14,003 bases of DNA, from positions 1 to 14,003 of the forward strand of contig SKUV01000084.1 in NCBI GenBank assembly GCA_007129775.1, read 5' to 3'. The notes under the pieces are model-generated. The model did not search any database. It was given only the letters and a program-made list of their open reading frames with translations, and had not been told where the DNA came from. Both the position numbers and the translations under genes were made by a program. Source of the DNA: Paracoccaceae bacterium. Its GTDB lineage: Bacteria; Pseudomonadota; Alphaproteobacteria; Rhodobacterales; Rhodobacteraceae. Of this stretch, positions 6,333 to 13,233 are shown one piece after another (the first letter of the stretch is position 1; every line of letters begins with the position of its first letter).

Positions 6333-7847
6333 ATGGACCTGTTTGCGGGCCTCGCCCTCGGGATGGAAACGGCGCTGTCGCCGACCACGCTGTTTTACTG
6401 TTTCGTCGGGGTGTTTCTGGGCACGCTGATCGGGGTGCTGCCGGGGATCGGGGCGCTGGCCACGATCTCGCTGCTGCTGCCGATCACCTATCACATCCCC
6501 CCGGCGGCGGCGCTGGTGATGCTGGCGGGCGTCTGGTATGGCGCGCAATACGGCGGCTCGACCGCGGCGATCCTGCTGAACCTGCCGGGCACACCGTCCT
6601 CGGCGGTGGCCTGCCTCGACGGCTATCCGATGTCGCAGCAGGGCCGGGCCGGGCCGGCGCTGTTCATGACCACGGTCGCCTCCTTCGTCGGCTCCATGCT
6701 GGGCTTGCTGCTTTTGGTGCTGTTCACCCCGGCCATCGCGCAGATGGCGCTGCAGTTCGGCCCGGCCGAATATTTCTCGATGATGCTGCTGGGGTTGATC
6801 GCGGCCTCGACCCTGGCCTCGGGCTCGCCGGCGAAGGGGCTGGCGATGGTGGTGCTGGGCCTGCTGCTGGGCACGGTGGGCACGGACGTGATGACCGGCG
6901 TGGCGCGGTTCCATTTCGGACTGCCCCCGATGCGCGACGGGCTGATGCTTGTGGCGCTGGCGATGGCGCTGTTCGGCATCTCCGAGGTCATCGGCAGCGT
7001 CAACCAGCCCAGCCACAAGGACATCAAGCAGAAGATCACCCTGCGCAGCATGCTGCCGACGCGGTCGGACGTGACGGTGTCCGGCCTGCCGATGTTGCGC
7101 GGCACCGCGGTGGGCAGCTTTTTCGGGGCGCTGCCGGGCACGGGTGTGTCGATCAGTTCCTTCATGGCCTATGCGGTGGAAAAGCGGGTGGCGCGCGACC
7201 CGTCGCGCTTCGGCAAGGGCGCGATGGAGGGGCTGACCGCGCCCGAGGCCGCCAACAACGCCGCCGCCCAGACCGCGTTTGTCCCGACGCTGGCGCTGGG
7301 TATTCCGGGCAGTGCCACCATGGGGCTGATGCTGGGGGCGCTGATCATCCACGGCATCCAGCCGGGGCCGCTGTTCATCGCCCGCCAGCCCGATCTGTTC
7401 TGGGGCCTTGTCGTCAGTTTTGCGGTGGGCAACATCCTGCTGGTGATCCTGAACCTGCCGCTGATCGGGCTGTGGGTGTCGCTGCTGCGGATCCCCTACC
7501 GGCTGCTCTATCCCGCGATCCTGATCTTCATCTGCATCGGCGTGTTCAGCGTGCGCAACAACGTCTTTGATCTGTATGTCGTCGCGGTGCTGGGGGTGCT
7601 GGGCTATGCGCTGGCGGTGTTGCGGTTTTCGGCCGCGGCGCTGCTGCTGGGCTTCGTGCTGGGCCCGCTGATGGAGGAAAACCTGCGCCGCGCGCTGCTG
7701 GTGGCGCGGGGCGATCCGATGGTGTTCCTCGAACGCCCGATCAGCGCCGGGCTGCTGGCCTGCTGCGCCGCGCTGCTGGTCTGGAGCGTGATCGCCTCGG
7801 TGCGCGCGGGCCGGAAGCCGGTGCAGCAGGGGCTGTCGGACGGCTGA
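6333..7847 (+). CDS. tctA: TTT transporter large membrane subunit (TctA family)
   Basis: 504 residues, the usual length, with about a dozen hydrophobic segments. This is the main transport channel of the system, taking substrate from TctC with a proton or sodium gradient. Signature regions are plain: GTLIGVLPGIGALATISLLLP, WYGAQYGGSTAAILLNLPGTPSS and LDGYPMSQQGRAGPAL in the first half, with the related half-repeat GALPGTGVSISSFMAYAVEK, GLTAPEAANNAAAQTAFVPTLALGIPGSATMGLMLGAL further on. The ATG follows the tctB stop by one base, so translation is probably coupled. It is the last gene of the operon; beyond it come more than 650 bases without an intact gene. No tctDE-type two-component regulator is visible in the window. 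Confidence 0.95.
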   Translation: MDLFAGLALGMETALSPTTLFYCFVGVFLGTLIGVLPGIGALATISLLLPITYHIPPAAALVMLAGVWYGAQYGGSTAAILLNLPGTPSSAVACLDGYPMSQQGRAGPALFMTTVASFVGSMLGLLLLVLFTPAIAQMALQFGPAEYFSMMLLGLIAASTLASGSPAKGLAMVVLGLLLGTVGTDVMTGVARFHFGLPPMRDGLMLVALAMALFGISEVIGSVNQPSHKDIKQKITLRSMLPTRSDVTVSGLPMLRGTAVGSFFGALPGTGVSISSFMAYAVEKRVARDPSRFGKGAMEGLTAPEAANNAAAQTAFVPTLALGIPGSATMGLMLGALIIHGIQPGPLFIARQPDLFWGLVVSFAVGNILLVILNLPLIGLWVSLLRIPYRLLYPAILIFICIGVFSVRNNVFDLYVVAVLGVLGYALAVLRFSAAALLLGFVLGPLMEENLRRALLVARGDPMVFLERPISAGLLACCAALLVWSVIASVRAGRKPVQQGLSDG

Positions 7848-7948
7848 GCGAGGGGGCCGGGATGGCCGAGTCGCGCTGTGCCTGGACGTGCCATGGAGGA
7901 GTTCTGCGCCCTGCCGACGGCCGCTTCCTGATGGACGGATGGACCTGC

Positions 7949-8185
7949 TCATGCCTTTACTGCATGCCTTTTTGTCAACTGACGCGGGATGAAGAGGCCG
8001 CGGTTTTCGGCCTCATCGTATGTGCAAAAAGGAATCAAGCCGAAGGGCACCAACCGGGCTTCCAGCTTTCCTTGCTCGAAACCGTCATGAAACGCTGCAG
8101 CAAACAGCGACACCTGGGTGTTTGCGCACCATGACCGCGGGAGTGTGTCTTGCTGATGCTCGGCGGTTCCGCTTGGCTGGCGCAA
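7949..8185 (-). pseudogene. Unrecognised protein-like fragment
   Basis: A minus-strand open frame of 78 codons. The part from about 8110 down to 7949 (AFHDGFEQGKLEARLVPFG, then TYDEAENRGLFIPRQLTK) has balanced amino-acid composition, unlike the Arg/Pro/Gly-rich shadow frames around it. I do not recognise a family. No ribosome binding site or conserved start is evident, so it is more likely the tail of a lost gene than a working small protein. It could also be chance. Confidence 0.25.
7994..8014 (+). terminator. Hairpin downstream of tctA, possible terminator
   Basis: GAGGCCG (7994-8000) pairs with CGGCCTC (8008-8014) across a 7-base loop containing TTTT, and the stem could extend by GAT/ATC over a 3-base bulge. 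There is no run of T after it, and it is about 150 bases beyond the tctA stop. It could end the tct transcript but is not a strong intrinsic terminator. Confidence 0.35.
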
Positions 8186-8307
8186 TCGGGCGGTCCAGAC
8201 GGATCGCTTCGGCTCTGAAGTTCAGCCCGCCGCGACCGCGTGCTTATCCCGGAACCTTTGGCCTTCCCGATCCACGATCCCGCCCACATCCGAGTGGTGC
8301 GCGAGCG

Positions 8308-8403
8308 TCATCGCCCGGCCTTGCGGTCCTCGACAGTCTCGCGCTTGCGCCACTTCGCGGCAGTCTTGGGGGTGTCCGGCGCGATGATCCCGACGCGAGT
8401 TGA
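8308..8403 (-). mobile_element. Relic of an IS481-like transposase N-terminus
   Basis: Read on the minus strand, the frame gives VGIIAPDTPKTAAKWRKRETVEDRKAG followed by a TGA at 8308-8310. The core PKTAAKWRKRETVED closely resembles the recognition helix region (KTVAKWRKRxTVED) that I recall from the N-terminal helix-turn-helix of IS481-type transposases. Nothing of the DDE catalytic core is visible and no terminal inverted repeats were found, so this can only be a fragment. Another HTH protein is possible. Confidence 0.45.
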
Positions 8404-8505
8404 CGCGCCCCCTGCCCCTTTGCCGCGCAACTGGCGCAAGGCGCGTGATTGCAGATCTCGCCTTGTAATTTATGCAGGGACCGAAACCTGTCGGGACATG
8501 CCTTC

Positions 8506-10353
8506 ATGACCACGCCGCAAATCCTGATCCTCGCCATCCTGACGGCCACCATGGCGCTGTTCCTCTGGGCGCGGTTTCGGCATGACATCGTGGCGCTCAT
8601 GGCGCTCATGGCCTGTGTCTTGGCCGGGCTGGTGCCCGCGGCAGAGGCATTTGCGGGCTTCGGTCATCCGGCGGTAATCACCGTGGCCTGCGTGCTGATC
8701 CTCAGCCAGGGGCTGCAGAATACCGGCGCGGTCGACTGGCTGGCGCGGTCTGTGCTGCCGGCCGAGGCCGGGCGCCTGACCAGCATGGCGGCGCTCATGG
8801 GGCTGGGGGCGCTGCTGTCGGGCTTCATGAACAATGTCGGCGCGATGGCGCTGTTGATGCCGGTCGCGGTGCAGCTGTCGGACCGGCTGGAGCTGACGCC
8901 GGGCCAGGTGCTGATGCCGCTGGCCTTCGGCACCATCCTGGGCGGCATGACCACGCTGATCGGCACGCCGCCGAACCTGATCGTGTCGGGCTTCCGCGCC
9001 GAAGCGGGTCTGGGCCATTTCGCGATGTTCGATTTCGCGCCTGTAGGTGTGGCAGTAGCCCTGACCGGGATTGCCTTTGTCGCGCTGGTCGGCTGGTATC
9101 TGGTGCCCGCGCGCAAGGCATCCGGGGCCGAGGGTTTCGAGACCGGGGCCTATGTCACCGAAGTGCGTGTGCCCGAAAAGAGCAAGGCCATCGGCCTGAC
9201 CCTGCGCCGCTTCGAGGCCGAGATCGAGGACAGTGAAGCGCAGATCGTGGGCCTTGTGCGCAACGAAGTGCGCATGACCGCGCCGCATGGCGGGCGACGC
9301 ATCCGTGAGGGCGACATTCTGGTGCTGGAGGCCGATGTCGAGACGCTGGCCAAGGCGCTCTCGGCTTTCGGTATCAAGCTGGAGGAACAGGGCGCGTCCT
9401 CGGAAGCGGAAGAAAGCCCGGATGCGAAAGCCGCAAAAGACGAGACCTCGGCCAGCAAAGCCGAAGACCCCGAGAATGAGCACAGCAAGCGCGACGAGGA
9501 TATCGTGCTGCGCGAACTGGCGGTTCTGCCCGGCTCCAGCATCGTCGGGCGCTCGGCCAGCGACCTGCGGCTGCGCACGCGCTACGGGCTGAACCTGCTG
9601 GCGGTGTCGCGAGAGGGACGCCTGCCGAAGGCCCGGCTGCGCACGCTCAAGCTGAAATCGGGCGATCTGCTGCTGATGCAGGGCCCGGCCGAGGTGATGG
9701 CGGATTTCATCAACGACACCGGCTGCGTGCCGCTGGGCGAGCGCGAATTGCGCATCCCCGATACGCGGATGGCGATGGTCGCGGGCGCGATCATGCTGGG
9801 ATCGGTGGGCATCGTTACCGCCGGGCTGCTGCCTGCGGCGGCGGCCTTCACGCTGGGTGTGATCGCCTCGATGCTGTTGCGCACCGTGCCGCCGCGTCAG
9901 ATCTATACCGCGATCGACTGGCCGGTGATCGTGCTGCTGGCCGCGCTGATCCCGGTGGCGGGCGCCATGCAGGCCACAGGCGCGGCCGATATGCTGGCGC
10001 GCTTTCTGGTCGAGACAATTGCACAGGGCAACGCGATTGCGGCGCTGGCGGTCGTGCTGGTGGTGACGATGTTCCTGTCGGACGTGATGAACAACGCCGC
10101 CACTGCCGCCGTGCTTTGCCCCATCGCCATCGGCATCGCGGCAGCACTTGGCGTGAACCCCGACAGCTTCCTCATGGCGGTGGCGATCGGGGCTTCCTGC
10201 GCCTTCCTGACCCCGATCGGGCACCAGAACAACACCCTGATCCTCGGCCCCGGGGGCTTCGGCTTCGGCGATTACTGGAAGCTCGGGCTGCCGCTGGAGG
10301 TGATCGTTGTCGCGGTCTCCATCCCGCTCCTGCTCATCGTCTGGCCGTTGTGA
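8506..10353 (+). CDS. SLC13/ArsB-type permease with two RCK_C (TrkA-C) domains
   Basis: 615 residues from the ATG at 8506; an in-frame start at 8449 gives a polar Cys-rich leader and is rejected. GGGA 9 bases upstream is a modest ribosome binding site. The inner-membrane transporter is made of two helical halves. The first has SGFMNNVGAMALLMPVA and TTLIGTPPNLIVSGF. The second has SDVMNNAATAAVLCPIA and FLTPIGHQNNTLILGPGGFGFGDYW, the paired SNT/TPIGxxxN motifs of the divalent anion:Na+ symporter superfamily. Between them lie two RCK_C modules (about residues 216-291 and 331-410) joined by an acidic, Ala/Glu/Lys-rich linker (about 292-330). This YfbS-like layout implies gating by a cytosolic ligand. 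The substrate may be a dicarboxylate, sulfate or another anion. It stands alone, with a gene-poor stretch before it and a phage relic after it. Confidence 0.88.
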   Translation: MTTPQILILAILTATMALFLWARFRHDIVALMALMACVLAGLVPAAEAFAGFGHPAVITVACVLILSQGLQNTGAVDWLARSVLPAEAGRLTSMAALMGLGALLSGFMNNVGAMALLMPVAVQLSDRLELTPGQVLMPLAFGTILGGMTTLIGTPPNLIVSGFRAEAGLGHFAMFDFAPVGVAVALTGIAFVALVGWYLVPARKASGAEGFETGAYVTEVRVPEKSKAIGLTLRRFEAEIEDSEAQIVGLVRNEVRMTAPHGGRRIREGDILVLEADVETLAKALSAFGIKLEEQGASSEAEESPDAKAAKDETSASKAEDPENEHSKRDEDIVLRELAVLPGSSIVGRSASDLRLRTRYGLNLLAVSREGRLPKARLRTLKLKSGDLLLMQGPAEVMADFINDTGCVPLGERELRIPDTRMAMVAGAIMLGSVGIVTAGLLPAAAAFTLGVIASMLLRTVPPRQIYTAIDWPVIVLLAALIPVAGAMQATGAADMLARFLVETIAQGNAIAALAVVLVVTMFLSDVMNNAATAAVLCPIAIGIAAALGVNPDSFLMAVAIGASCAFLTPIGHQNNTLILGPGGFGFGDYWKLGLPLEVIVVAVSIPLLLIVWPL

Positions 10354-10411
10354 TGTCGCGATGGCCTTTGCAATCGGGCCGGCCTTGCAATCATGTGCAC
10401 GGCGGAACCGG

Positions 10412-10714
10412 ATGGATACCGGCGAGGCCCCGGATTGGCAGCGGCTGGCGGATCGGCGCGAGGCATGGGCGCCCGCCACCTTCCTCGCGGGCGGGCTGTT
10501 CCTGACCGCCGTCGTCGATCTGCAGCAGGAACGGATCGCTTTCGATGTCCGGGCCTGAGACCGCGGCCTGAAAAGCCGGCTTTTCGATCACATCGTCATC
10601 GAGGGTGGCCCGGGTGATCGGGATCGCTGGCACGAGGCACGGTGTCAGGAGTTGAAGCGGTCTCTCGCGGCGGAAACGGGCACGTCCCTGCCCTCGGTAT
10701 ACCCGCTGGTGGGC
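10412..10714 (+). pseudogene. Relic of a phage large terminase subunit (GpA type)
   Basis: The frame reads MDTGEAPDWQRLADRREAW, then GGLFLTAVVDLQQERIAFDVRA, a TGA at 10556-10558, and then without frame change DRGLKSRLFDHIVIEGGPGDRDRW. In GpA-type terminases of rhodobacterial prophages, as I recall them, this stretch is GEAPDWQRLYDRRE, GGLFLTAGADVQxDRIEVDVWAWGRGLESWLVDHIVIEG. The TGA falls on the Trp before GRGL, a one-base TGG-to-TGA change. The fragment covers the start of the nuclease half only. The ATPase half before it and everything after about 10700 are missing, so it cannot package DNA. The right limit is approximate; the reading fades into the antisense of the acyltransferase gene. 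A 16-base palindrome (10570-10585) lies inside it. Confidence 0.72.
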
Positions 10715-11590
10715 TCAAGTGCCCTCCCAGCGGCGCAGCAGCCAGTACCACTGCTCTGGCTGCTCGCGCACCCGAGCAGAAAGGCTGTCGTTGATGGCCG
10801 CCGTCATGGTGAGGGCGTCGGTGTGGGGGATCGGCGCCTCGAATGCGACGTCGAACGCCGCACCGTCGGGCCGGCGCATCCCGTAAGCGGGCACAAGGGG
10901 CAGGCCGTACTTGAGCGCCAGCGTGGCCGCTGACGTCGAGGTCAGGGCTGGCCGGCCAAGGAACGGAACCGGGACACCCGCGTGGTATTTCTCATCAAGC
11001 AGGATCGCCATGAAACCGCCCTGGCGCAGGTGGCGCACGAGGTCCATCGTGCCGGCCCGCCCGGTGGCGATGACCGGCCGGCCGCCCTCCTCGATGCCGG
11101 CGAGAAAGCCGCGCTGGTAGAAACGGTTGCGTTGCGGGCGATAGACGGCGCCGGTCTCCATGCCGCGAGCCTTGAGCACAGCGCGCACGGCATCCCACTG
11201 GCCGAAATGACCCGAGACGACGATGGCGCCCTTGCCGGTGGCACGCGCCGCTTCCAGTGCCGCAAGCCCCGGGCCGGAAACATGAAACCGGTCCAACCGG
11301 GCCTGAAACTCGGCGCTATGGAGGATCTCGAACAGCGTCCGTCCCATGTTGCGGCCCATCTCGCGGCGCAGGACGGCGCGCCGGGCACGGGGCATGTCGG
11401 GAAAGATGCGCAAAACCTCGCGGTCGAACCGCCACCCTGCGGGCGGGAACCAGCGCATCGCGAAGCCGACCATTTCACCGAATACCCGTGCACGATGGTC
11501 AAGGCTGCGCAGTCGTGCCACCGACAACGCAGACCAGAGCGGAATGTACTGGGCACGATGCCAGAGCGAAGTGACAAGACCGGGCGGCAT
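10715..11590 (-). CDS. Lysophospholipid/lipid A acyltransferase (LpxL/HtrB family)
   Basis: 291 residues on the minus strand. The LPLAT core is clear: GKGAIVVSGHFGQWDAVRAVL with the catalytic HX4D (H128, D133), then GAVYRPQRNRFYQRGF, an RxGTMDLVRHLRQGGFMAILLDEKYHAGVPVPFLGRPA stretch (residues about 178-214) that forms the acyl-acceptor site, and the C-terminal EQWYWLLRRWEGT, equivalent to the WxxRR(F/W) ending of lipid A acyltransferases. These enzymes add a secondary fatty acid to lipid A or a related lipid at the inner face of the inner membrane. Its N-terminus is polar with a short hydrophobic stretch near 34-50. The start at 11590 lacks a good ribosome binding site. It is a single gene, convergent with the terminase relic and divergent from the aminotransferase operon. 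The lipid acceptor is not certain. Confidence 0.88.
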   Translation of the reverse strand: MPPGLVTSLWHRAQYIPLWSALSVARLRSLDHRARVFGEMVGFAMRWFPPAGWRFDREVLRIFPDMPRARRAVLRREMGRNMGRTLFEILHSAEFQARLDRFHVSGPGLAALEAARATGKGAIVVSGHFGQWDAVRAVLKARGMETGAVYRPQRNRFYQRGFLAGIEEGGRPVIATGRAGTMDLVRHLRQGGFMAILLDEKYHAGVPVPFLGRPALTSTSAATLALKYGLPLVPAYGMRRPDGAAFDVAFEAPIPHTDALTMTAAINDSLSARVREQPEQWYWLLRRWEGT

Positions 11591-11854
11591 TCACGGTCTA
11601 TGCAAGCTTCCCCGTGCCGGGCCAAGAGCAATTCGCGCAAGGGGCCCGACAATTTGGCGCTGAGTCGCCAGGATGCCGACACTCATCGACCTCCTTGCCC
11701 GCATCGGGGCGCTGCTGGGTAACGATCCTCCGGGATCGACCGTGTCAGCCATGACGGCAAGACGGTGGGGTTGCGCAGCCTGGCCGCGCGCGGGCGAAGC
11801 GGACCGGCCCATTGGCGAAGGCAATCAGTACCAGACGGCGGGGTTGCGACAGCC
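11591..11854. other. Intergenic region between divergent acyltransferase and aminotransferase genes
   Basis: About 260 bases before the aminotransferase promoter. Short frames exist on both strands but match nothing I know. A small hairpin CGATCC-TCCG-GGATCG lies at 11723-11738. The acyltransferase promoter should be here, but I could not find a convincing one. Confidence 0.4.
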
Positions 11855-11884
11855 TTGACGTGAAAAACATAATGCTGTTATGAT
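11855..11884 (+). promoter_or_regulatory. Sigma-70-type promoter for the aminotransferase/RraA operon
   Basis: TTGACG (11855-11860) and TATGAT (11879-11884) are separated by 18 bases, each one base from consensus. The locally AT-rich spacer stands out from the high-GC surroundings. The start of transcription would fall near 11890, before the Shine-Dalgarno at 11904. Confidence 0.7.
11868..11882. promoter_or_regulatory. Dyad overlapping the -10 box, candidate operator
   Basis: CATAA-TGCTG-TTATG is a perfect 5-base inverted repeat with a 5-base spacer, covering the end of the spacer and most of the -10 hexamer. A repressor dimer bound here would block the promoter. No regulator gene is next to it in the window, and I cannot assign the regulator family. 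Confidence 0.45.
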
Positions 11885-11903
11885 TCTTCACAAGGCGTCC
11901 TTC

Positions 11904-11908
11904 GGAGG
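11904..11908 (+). promoter_or_regulatory. Strong Shine-Dalgarno that points to an out-of-frame ATG
   Basis: GGAGG is 7 bases before an ATG at 11916, ideal spacing, but that ATG is not in the aminotransferase frame. The aminotransferase frame has a stop at 11917-11919 and its first ATG at 11941, with only GGGA about 9 bases before it. A run of seven G (11966-11972) lies just downstream; with one G fewer, the ATG at 11916 would read into the aminotransferase. Confidence 0.55.
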
Positions 11909-11940
11909 CGCTCAGATGAACGGCTACGGGACCGGCTGGC

Positions 11941-13233
11941 ATGGTGCAGAATGTGATCGCGCAAAGGGGGGGCGCCGCAACGGGCGCTCCAGAAACGAGA
12001 CCGCGATCGGGCGCGCCGCTCCTGTCCCGCGCGGTGGAGCGGTTGCAGCCCTCGGCCACCAACAGCACCTCGCAGCGGGCCCGCGATCTGCGTGCGCAGG
12101 GGCGTGACATCATCGCGCTCAGCGCAGGCGAGCCCGATTTCGATACCCCCGACCATGTGCTGAAGGCGGCAGCCGACGCCATGGCCGCCGGCCACACACG
12201 CTATGCCCCGGTCGCCGGCATTCCCGAGTTGCGCGAAGCCATTCGCAGCAAGTTCCGCACCGAGAACGGGCTGGCGTTCGACACCGATCAGATCATGGTC
12301 TCCACCGGCGGCAAACAAGTCATCGCCAACGCCATGATGGCCACCATCGATCCGGGCGACGAGGTCATCATTCCGGCACCCTTCTGGGTCTCATATCCCG
12401 AGTTGGTGGGCTTCTGCGGCGGGCGCCCCGTGTCGGTGCCGACCCGGCCAGAGGCGGGTTTTACCCTCGCAGCAGAGGCGCTGGAGGCCGCGATCACCCC
12501 GCGGACCAAGTGGCTGGTGCTGAACTCGCCCTGCAACCCGTCGGGTGGTGTCCACACGGCCGCCGATCTGGAGGCACTGGCCGAGGTGCTGCGCCGGCAC
12601 CCCCATGTGCATATCCTGTGCGACGACATCTACGAGCACCTGATCTACGCCGACACGCCCTTCCGGACCCTGGCCGCCGTGGCGCCGGACCTGGCCGGGC
12701 GGACCCTGACCATGAACGGCGTGTCCAAGGCCTATGCCATGACCGGCTGGAGAATCGGCTATGCCGGCGGCCCACTGCCGCTGATCCGGGCCATGACCAA
12801 GATCCAGGGCCAGACGACTTCCTGCGCCAACTCCATAGCCCAGTGGGCCGCAGTCGCCGCGCTGACCGGACCGCAGGATTATCTGGCGGATCGGCGCGAG
12901 TCCTTCCGCCGGCGCCGTGATCTGGTGGTTGGCCTGCTGGGCGAGGCCACGGGCCTGCGCTGCCCGACCCCCGACGGCGCCTTCTATGTCTTTCCCGACT
13001 GTGCCGCGACCTTCGGGGCGCGCAGCCCGGCGGGCACCGCGATCACCGATGACGCGTCCTTCTGCCGGGCGCTGCTGGACGAGACCGGTGTCGCCGTGGT
13101 CCATGGCAGTGCCTTCGGGATGCCGGGGCATTTCCGAATCTCCTATGCAGCCGCCGAGGCGCAGCTGGTGGAAGCCTGTGCTCGAATCCGCGATTTCTGC
13201 GCCGCATTGACGCGCTCGGGGGGGGACAGATGA
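11941..13233 (+). CDS. Class I/II PLP-dependent aminotransferase (aspartate aminotransferase-like)
   Basis: 430 residues as called, about 30 longer than usual because of a low-complexity N-terminus; the conserved part starts at LSRAVERLQPSATNSTSQRA. All fold-type I landmarks are present: SAGEPDFDTPDHV, the substrate/PLP loop GHTRYAPVAGIPELREAI, NSPCNPSGG with N199, CDDIYEH with D228 and Y231, the PLP lysine K263 in NGVSKAYAMTGWRIGY, and R399 in GHFRISYA for the substrate carboxylate. It would move an amino group between an amino acid and a 2-oxo acid in the cytosol. Its stop overlaps the RraA-family gene start as ATGA, so the oxo acid made here may be the aldolase's substrate. The start is uncertain: the best ribosome binding site belongs to an ATG at 11916 in another frame. 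Specificity is unknown. Confidence 0.92.
   Translation: MVQNVIAQRGGAATGAPETRPRSGAPLLSRAVERLQPSATNSTSQRARDLRAQGRDIIALSAGEPDFDTPDHVLKAAADAMAAGHTRYAPVAGIPELREAIRSKFRTENGLAFDTDQIMVSTGGKQVIANAMMATIDPGDEVIIPAPFWVSYPELVGFCGGRPVSVPTRPEAGFTLAAEALEAAITPRTKWLVLNSPCNPSGGVHTAADLEALAEVLRRHPHVHILCDDIYEHLIYADTPFRTLAAVAPDLAGRTLTMNGVSKAYAMTGWRIGYAGGPLPLIRAMTKIQGQTTSCANSIAQWAAVAALTGPQDYLADRRESFRRRRDLVVGLLGEATGLRCPTPDGAFYVFPDCAATFGARSPAGTAITDDASFCRALLDETGVAVVHGSAFGMPGHFRISYAAAEAQLVEACARIRDFCAALTRSGGDR

Larger units (their letters stand above)
7848..8505. other. Gene-poor stretch with decayed fragments
   Basis: About 660 bases between tctA and the SLC13 permease gene. Its base use is more uneven than that of the flanking genes. 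It holds a 9-base direct repeat (CATGCCTTT at 7950-7958 and 7963-7971), the hairpin at 7994-8014, a protein-like minus-strand fragment, and an IS481-like relic at 8308-8403. No intact gene is convincing on either strand. The promoter for the permease gene should lie at its right end, but I see no clear -35/-10 pair. Confidence 0.6.

Noticed and set aside
4580..7952. Two open frames of over 600 codons on the minus strand
   Set aside because: Translations are almost only Arg, Gln, His, Pro and Gly with no domain, and lie opposite the clear dehydrogenase-like, tctB and tctA genes.
7862..8134. Plus-strand 90-codon frame after tctA
   Set aside because: Cys/Arg-rich translation without a domain, and no ribosome binding site with good spacing; judged to be chance.
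8470..10479. A 669-codon open frame on the minus strand
   Set aside because: Antisense shadow of the SLC13 permease gene with His/Gln/Arg-rich composition and no recognisable domain.
10570..10585. Perfect 16-base palindrome GAAAAGCCGGCTTTTC as a bidirectional terminator
   Set aside because: It lies inside the terminase relic's reading frame and encodes residues that fit the terminase pattern, so it is more simply explained as coding sequence; a stem with so short a loop would also be weak.
11673..11858. Plus-strand 61-codon frame before the aminotransferase promoter
   Set aside because: No recognisable domain or ribosome binding site, and it runs into the promoter region.
12391..13131. Minus-strand frame opposite the aminotransferase
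   Set aside because: The plus strand carries every PLP-enzyme motif in order; the opposite frame is Gly/Gln/Arg-rich without motifs.
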